Source: an uncultured Maribacter sp. (GTDB taxonomy: Bacteria > Bacteroidota > Bacteroidia > Flavobacteriales > Flavobacteriaceae). Taken from it: a DNA stretch of 64,000 bases. This document shows, piece by piece, positions 60,274-64,000 of this stretch. The DNA lies in contig NZ_CANMTX010000003.1 in NCBI RefSeq assembly GCF_947500985.1, positions 372,001 to 436,000 of the forward strand, read 5' to 3'. Made by a program: the position numbers and the translations under genes. Below the pieces are notes generated by a model. That model was not told the DNA's origin. It saw only the letters and a program-made list of their open reading frames with translations, and made no database searches. Position 1 is the stretch's first letter. The number at the start of each line of letters is the position of its first letter.

Positions 60274-60987
60274 TTGAACAAGGACATTTTAGGAACGGCA
60301 CTTTTAGATTATCAAAACGGAAACTATACCGAAGATATCACCACACATTCATCTCTGCAAGAAGAAGATATTTTGCCACTACCCTATATGTTCAGGAGCT
60401 TCAAAGATATGCCAGAACTAGAGCAAAAGGCTTTGCAATTATGCAAAGGCGAAGTTTTGGATGTTGGTTGCGGCGCAGGTAGCCATAGTCTTTATTTACA
60501 AGAAAAAGGGTTTTCCGTTACTGGTCTAGATGCCTCTAAAGGTGCTACTGAAGTTAGTGCTATACGCGGACTAAAAAACATTGCACATAATGAACTACTT
60601 AATTACGAAGGTGAAAAATTCGATACTATTTTAATCTTAATGAACGGCGTAGGGTTGGCAGGCACTCTAGACGGATTGGAACAATTCTTCACCAAATTAA
60701 AATCACTCTTAAAAGATGGCGGACAAATACTTCTGGACTCCAGCGATATTATTTACATGTTCGAAGATGATGAGGATGGCGGGTATTGGATCCCCGATAA
60801 CGTTAACTATTATGGTGAGGTAAGCTTTAGCATGGAATATAAGAATGAAAAAAGTGAACTGTTCCCATGGTTATATGTAGACTACAATACCTTACAAAGA
60901 GCAGCTAACTACAGTAATTTAACATGTGAACTTGTAATGGAAGGTGAACATTACGACTATTTAGCAAGATTGACACATATGAAGTAA
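60274..60987 (+). CDS. Class I SAM-dependent methyltransferase
   Basis: A 237-residue protein with TTG start at 60274. The Rossmann-like SAM site has VLDVGCGAGSHSLYLQEKGF (motif I), VTGLDASKGATEVS (motif II) and KFDTILILMNGVGLAG. The C-terminal part is acidic (SDIIYMFEDDEDGGYW). Divergent from the YkgJ gene with a 75-bp gap. The substrate is unknown. Confidence 0.88.
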   Translation: MNKDILGTALLDYQNGNYTEDITTHSSLQEEDILPLPYMFRSFKDMPELEQKALQLCKGEVLDVGCGAGSHSLYLQEKGFSVTGLDASKGATEVSAIRGLKNIAHNELLNYEGEKFDTILILMNGVGLAGTLDGLEQFFTKLKSLLKDGGQILLDSSDIIYMFEDDEDGGYWIPDNVNYYGEVSFSMEYKNEKSELFPWLYVDYNTLQRAANYSNLTCELVMEGEHYDYLARLTHMK

Positions 60988-61032
60988 TAGCGACCCTTTT
61001 TTTTCGTTATCCTATTTGTACAAAACGATTAT

Positions 61033-61935
61033 ATGAATAAGTTCAAAAGTTTATTGCTAATTAGCATTGTAGCATTTGCTATTTCTTGCTCTAAAAGTTC
61101 TTCTGATAATGATAGCTCAGAAGCAAAAGTTGACAAGGCCGCCAACCTACTGGGAACAGGAGATTCTGCAAAAGACATTCTTTCTAACGAAACCTATGAC
61201 AAACTTCTAATTGAAATAGCATACGTTACCGGTTTTAAACCAACTGAAGCCGCTATGGCAGATTTTACTGAATATCTACAAGAACATACATTTAAAGAAG
61301 ATATCGAGTTAGTATTCAACGAATTATCTAGTCCTTCAGAAGACGAACTTACCTTACAAGAAATTGCAGATTTAGAAACCTCTAACAGAACAGCCTTTAA
61401 TACCGGCAGCACATTGGCTATCTATATTTACTTTGCAGATGCACCAGCAGAAGGTGATGATTTAGAAGGTGGTCTTGTAACCTTAGGTGCTGTTTACCGC
61501 AATACTTCTATGGTTATACATGAAGCTACCGTAAGAGATTTAGCAAGTTTAAGTTCTTCTATTAGTGAAGCAGATGTAGAAACTACTACCTTAAACCATG
61601 AATTTGGACACTTATTTGGCTTAGTAAATTTAGGTACCGATATGGTAAATGATCATGAGTCTGAATCTGAAAATGAAGATGGTCAGCTAGTAGGTGACAA
61701 TCATTGCAACCAACCTGTTTGCCTTATGCGCGCAGAATTACAATTTGGTGGTTCAACAGGTAAATCTTTACAATCAAGTACTCTTGCACAATATGAAGAC
61801 GGCGTAAAATCTGGCTGTAGATTATCTGGTACAACCGTTTTAAGTCTGCTACAACAGAATACCGCTAAAACTACAAACACGGTACCTTTAGATGCTGAAT
61901 GTTTATTGGATATTCAAGCTAACGGAGGGCGTTAA
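61033..61935 (+). CDS. Metzincin-like zinc metalloprotease, lipoprotein
   Basis: A 300-residue lipoprotein (AFAISC, Cys19). An acidic/Ser linker and a helical domain come first. The zinc site is H189-E-F-G-H193-L-F-G-L. In metzincins the third ligand is His ten residues after the first; here position 199 is Asn. An acidic insert of about 25 residues follows, then H224-C225-N-Q-P-V-C230-L-M232. That matches the H-C-x4-C-x-M tail of archaemetzincins. The site therefore looks complete but split. Probably surface or periplasmic. Confidence 0.8.
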   Translation: MNKFKSLLLISIVAFAISCSKSSSDNDSSEAKVDKAANLLGTGDSAKDILSNETYDKLLIEIAYVTGFKPTEAAMADFTEYLQEHTFKEDIELVFNELSSPSEDELTLQEIADLETSNRTAFNTGSTLAIYIYFADAPAEGDDLEGGLVTLGAVYRNTSMVIHEATVRDLASLSSSISEADVETTTLNHEFGHLFGLVNLGTDMVNDHESESENEDGQLVGDNHCNQPVCLMRAELQFGGSTGKSLQSSTLAQYEDGVKSGCRLSGTTVLSLLQQNTAKTTNTVPLDAECLLDIQANGGR

Positions 61936-61951
61936 TTCGGTATAGAATATT

Positions 61952-62584
61952 TTAAGGAATATTTAAATACTTATGCGTTTGCAATGACACTTTCCATTTC
62001 GGATTTTTCATTACATAGTCAACGATCATAGGTACAACCTTATCACTAACACTCCATTCTGGTTGCAGGTATAAAATACAATTCGCATTTGTTTTCGCGG
62101 CTTGCTCTTCGGCAAAAATTAAATCGTGCTTGTTATACACTATAACTTTAAGCTCATGAGCTTCATCGTAAATACGACCTTCAGGTAATTTATTTTTTTT
62201 TGGTGAAAGACAGATCCAATCCCATTCCCCAGAAAGTGTGTAGGCACCAGAAGTTTCTATATGAGTTTTAAGACCTTTATCCTTTAATGCATTTGTGATC
62301 GGGTTCATATCCCACATTAAAGGTTCTCCGCCAGTAATAACAATAGTATCAGAATACTTTGCGGCATTATCAACAATTTGTTCAATGGCAGTAGGCGGAT
62401 GCGTTTCTGCATTCCAACTTTCTTTTACATCACACCAATGGCAACCAACATCACACCCTCCAACACGAATAAAGTAAGCTGCAGTTCCTTTATGAAAGCC
62501 TTCACCCTGTATAGTATAAAACTCTTCCATTAAGGGTAAATACACCCCTTTATTCACTTTCTCAAGTACCTCCTCATTTTTCAT
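61952..62584 (-). CDS. queE: 7-carboxy-7-deazaguanine synthase
   Basis: A 210-residue radical SAM enzyme of queuosine synthesis. The cluster motif is C44-x3-C48-x2-C51 (GGCDVGCHWCDVKESW), preceded by FYTIQGEGFHKGTAAYFIRV. It also has VITGGEPLMW and CLSPKKNKLP. It converts carboxy-tetrahydropterin to CDG. The ATG at 62584 is chosen; an upstream TTG (62611) lies on the far side of the -7 element. No other que gene is adjacent. Confidence 0.93.
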   Translation of the reverse strand: MKNEEVLEKVNKGVYLPLMEEFYTIQGEGFHKGTAAYFIRVGGCDVGCHWCDVKESWNAETHPPTAIEQIVDNAAKYSDTIVITGGEPLMWDMNPITNALKDKGLKTHIETSGAYTLSGEWDWICLSPKKNKLPEGRIYDEAHELKVIVYNKHDLIFAEEQAAKTNANCILYLQPEWSVSDKVVPMIVDYVMKNPKWKVSLQTHKYLNIP

Positions 62585-62588
62585 TCGG

Positions 62589-62596
62589 CAAAGATA
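62589..62596 (-). promoter_or_regulatory. -7 element (TATCTTTG) of queE
   Basis: A perfect TAnnTTTG match on the minus strand ending only 4 bp before the queE ATG, so the transcript would begin at or within a base or two of the start codon. Confidence 0.6.
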
Positions 62597-62755
62597 CGTT
62601 TTAGTTGACAAATTCTATTAGAACTACGCATCGGTAAATTCTGTACTCAGGCACGTACTGTTCGTACATTAAATGTTAAAAAGTCGTGATATTTAAGGCT
62701 GCACATGTCTTTAGGTTTGGTTAAAAATCCCCTATTTTTATCGAAAATATATAAA

Positions 62756-64000
62756 ATGACCGGTACCGAAGATTTTTTTGAGCATATAGAAAAGGGATAT
62801 GCTACGAAAGGCGATTACATTAATATGGGCGCAGCTATGCTAAATGGTGAAGCTGTTACTAATGCATTCGTAAAAATTCCGTTAAAAACTTTAAACAGGC
62901 ACGGGCTTATTGCAGGTGCTACGGGTACTGGTAAAACAAAAACATTACAAGTGCTTGCAGAGAATTTATCTGAAAAAGGTATTCCTGTAATGTTGATGGA
63001 TTTAAAAGGAGATTTAAGCGGATTGGCACAACCTAGTCCTGGTCACGCTAAAATTGATGAACGTCATGCTAAAATCGGTTTCCCTTTTGAAGCAAGTAGC
63101 TTTCCTGTAGAAATACTTTCATTATCTGAACAAGATGGTGTAAAGTTGAGAGCCACGGTTTCTGAATTCGGACCAGTATTATTATCACGTATACTTGACC
63201 TCTCTGAAACGCAATCGGGTATTGTTGCCGTAATATTCAAATACTGCGATGACCAAAAAATGCCATTGCTAGATTTAAAAGATTTCAAAAAAGTATTGCA
63301 ATATGCAACAGGAGCCGGCAAGGCAGAATTCACAAAAGAATACGGTCGTATTTCTACAAGTTCTACCGGTACCATTCTTAGAAAAATTATTGAGTTAGAG
63401 CAACAAGGTGCTGAATTGTTTTTCGGTGAAAAGTCTTTCGATGTAAATGACCTAACTCGTATCGATGAGCAAGGTAGAGGCTATATTAATATTCTACGCC
63501 TAACAGATATTCAAGACAGACCTAAGTTATTCTCTACATTTATGTTGAGTTTATTGGCAGAAATATATGATACTTTCCCAGAACAGGGCGATAGTGATAA
63601 ACCAGAATTGATTCTTTTTATAGACGAAGCACATCTTATTTTTAAGGAAGCTTCAAAAGCATTGTTGGATCAAATAGAAAGTATTGTTAAACTGATACGT
63701 TCAAAAGGTATTGGTTTGTATTTTGTAACCCAAAACCCAACAGATGTACCAAATGATGTATTGTCGCAATTAGGGTTAAAAGTGCAACATGCATTACGGG
63801 CATTTACCGCTAGAGATAGAAAAGCAATTAAATTGACGGCAGAAAACTACCCAGAATCTGAGTTTTACGATACCAAAGAAGTACTTACCTCATTGGGTAT
63901 TGGTGAAGCTTTGATATCTGCATTAGATGAAAAAGGTAGACCTACGCCACTTGCGGCTACATTACTACGCGCACCTATGAGCCGTATGGATGTCTTGACC
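62756..64000 (+). CDS. HerA-like ATPase (DUF853), 5' part
   Basis: 415 codons are visible from ATG 62756 and the frame is open at the right edge. Walker A is G54-A-T-G-T-G-K-T in RHGLIAGATGTGKTKTLQVL. Walker B is ELILFIDEAHLIF. The arginine-rich segment (HALRAFTARDRKAIKLTAEN) and PGH/PFEAS regions match the DUF853/YjgR branch of HerA-FtsK ATPases. Function is unclear; related proteins act as hexameric DNA or protein translocases. Confidence 0.9.
   Translation, partial: MTGTEDFFEHIEKGYATKGDYINMGAAMLNGEAVTNAFVKIPLKTLNRHGLIAGATGTGKTKTLQVLAENLSEKGIPVMLMDLKGDLSGLAQPSPGHAKIDERHAKIGFPFEASSFPVEILSLSEQDGVKLRATVSEFGPVLLSRILDLSETQSGIVAVIFKYCDDQKMPLLDLKDFKKVLQYATGAGKAEFTKEYGRISTSSTGTILRKIIELEQQGAELFFGEKSFDVNDLTRIDEQGRGYINILRLTDIQDRPKLFSTFMLSLLAEIYDTFPEQGDSDKPELILFIDEAHLIFKEASKALLDQIESIVKLIRSKGIGLYFVTQNPTDVPNDVLSQLGLKVQHALRAFTARDRKAIKLTAENYPESEFYDTKEVLTSLGIGEALISALDEKGRPTPLAATLLRAPMSRMDVLT

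Noticed and set aside
1..64000. CRISPR array, prophage, insertion sequence or antiviral defence island
   Set aside because: No direct-repeat array, transposase, integrase, phage structural gene or cas gene is readable in the window. The only mobility-related traces are the ssrA 3' repeats and the ParDE pair.

Overview
The window reads as chromosome of a marine-type member of Flavobacteriaceae (Bacteroidota). Base composition is AT-rich. Several promoters carry the Bacteroidota -7 element TAnnTTTG, most often TATCTTTG. The tmRNA encodes the tag GENNYALAA. There are many SPII lipoproteins, a TonB-dependent receptor with an N-terminal carboxypeptidase-regulatory-like domain, and families typical of the group (DUF4374, DUF4173, DUF6503-like). 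Gene density is ordinary except for a sparse AT-rich stretch at about 41.9-43.9 kb. I see no CRISPR array, rRNA, tRNA, insertion sequence or prophage. The genus cannot be fixed from sequence alone.

Layout. 0-8.8 kb: end of an amino-acid permease, a GNAT acetyltransferase, a PAS sensor kinase, a PLP decarboxylase of the histidine decarboxylase type divergent from an Lrp/AsnC regulator, a thiol peroxidase-like protein, a serine hydrolase and small envelope proteins. 8.9-14.0 kb: a TetR regulator and seven or eight co-directional redox genes (AhpD-like CMD protein, a GAPDH with an altered active-site motif, EthD, FrnE/DsbA-like, peroxiredoxin-like, DoxX, HAD). Two matching palindromes, one before tetR and one before the CMD gene, look like the TetR operators. 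14.2-18.4 kb: an exported PEP-synthase-like protein translationally coupled to a class A beta-lactamase-like hydrolase. 19-27.5 kb: glucokinase, SDR, typA, three tandem paralogous envelope proteins and kdsA.

27.6-35.5 kb: phospholipase A, then a TonB receptor, DUF4374 lipoprotein, DUF4198, DUF3325-like, DUF3649-like and PepSY locus. This matches and extends the XusABC xenosiderophore system of Bacteroides. 35.7-39.4 kb: a membrane-protein operon with its own winged-helix regulator, a Coq4-like protein and a 36-residue peptide gene. A shared inverted repeat (ACTTTG-N5-CAAAGT) sits at two promoters in it. 40.8-41.5 kb: ssrA (tmRNA) followed by two diverged copies of its 3' end, each with a terminator hairpin.

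43.9-64.0 kb: an exonuclease/GIY-YIG fusion; a SulP transporter, persulfide dioxygenase and two tiny membrane genes; a peptidase, epimerase, SRAP and TfoX operon; a ParDE pair with a palindromic operator; an FtsX-type permease and a NamZ-type muramidase whose start codons abut; a sterol-desaturase-like enzyme; an exported ASCH protein with a serine hydrolase; a YkgJ and DTW pair; a methyltransferase; a metzincin-like lipoprotein with a split zinc motif; queE; and the start of a HerA-like ATPase that runs off the window.
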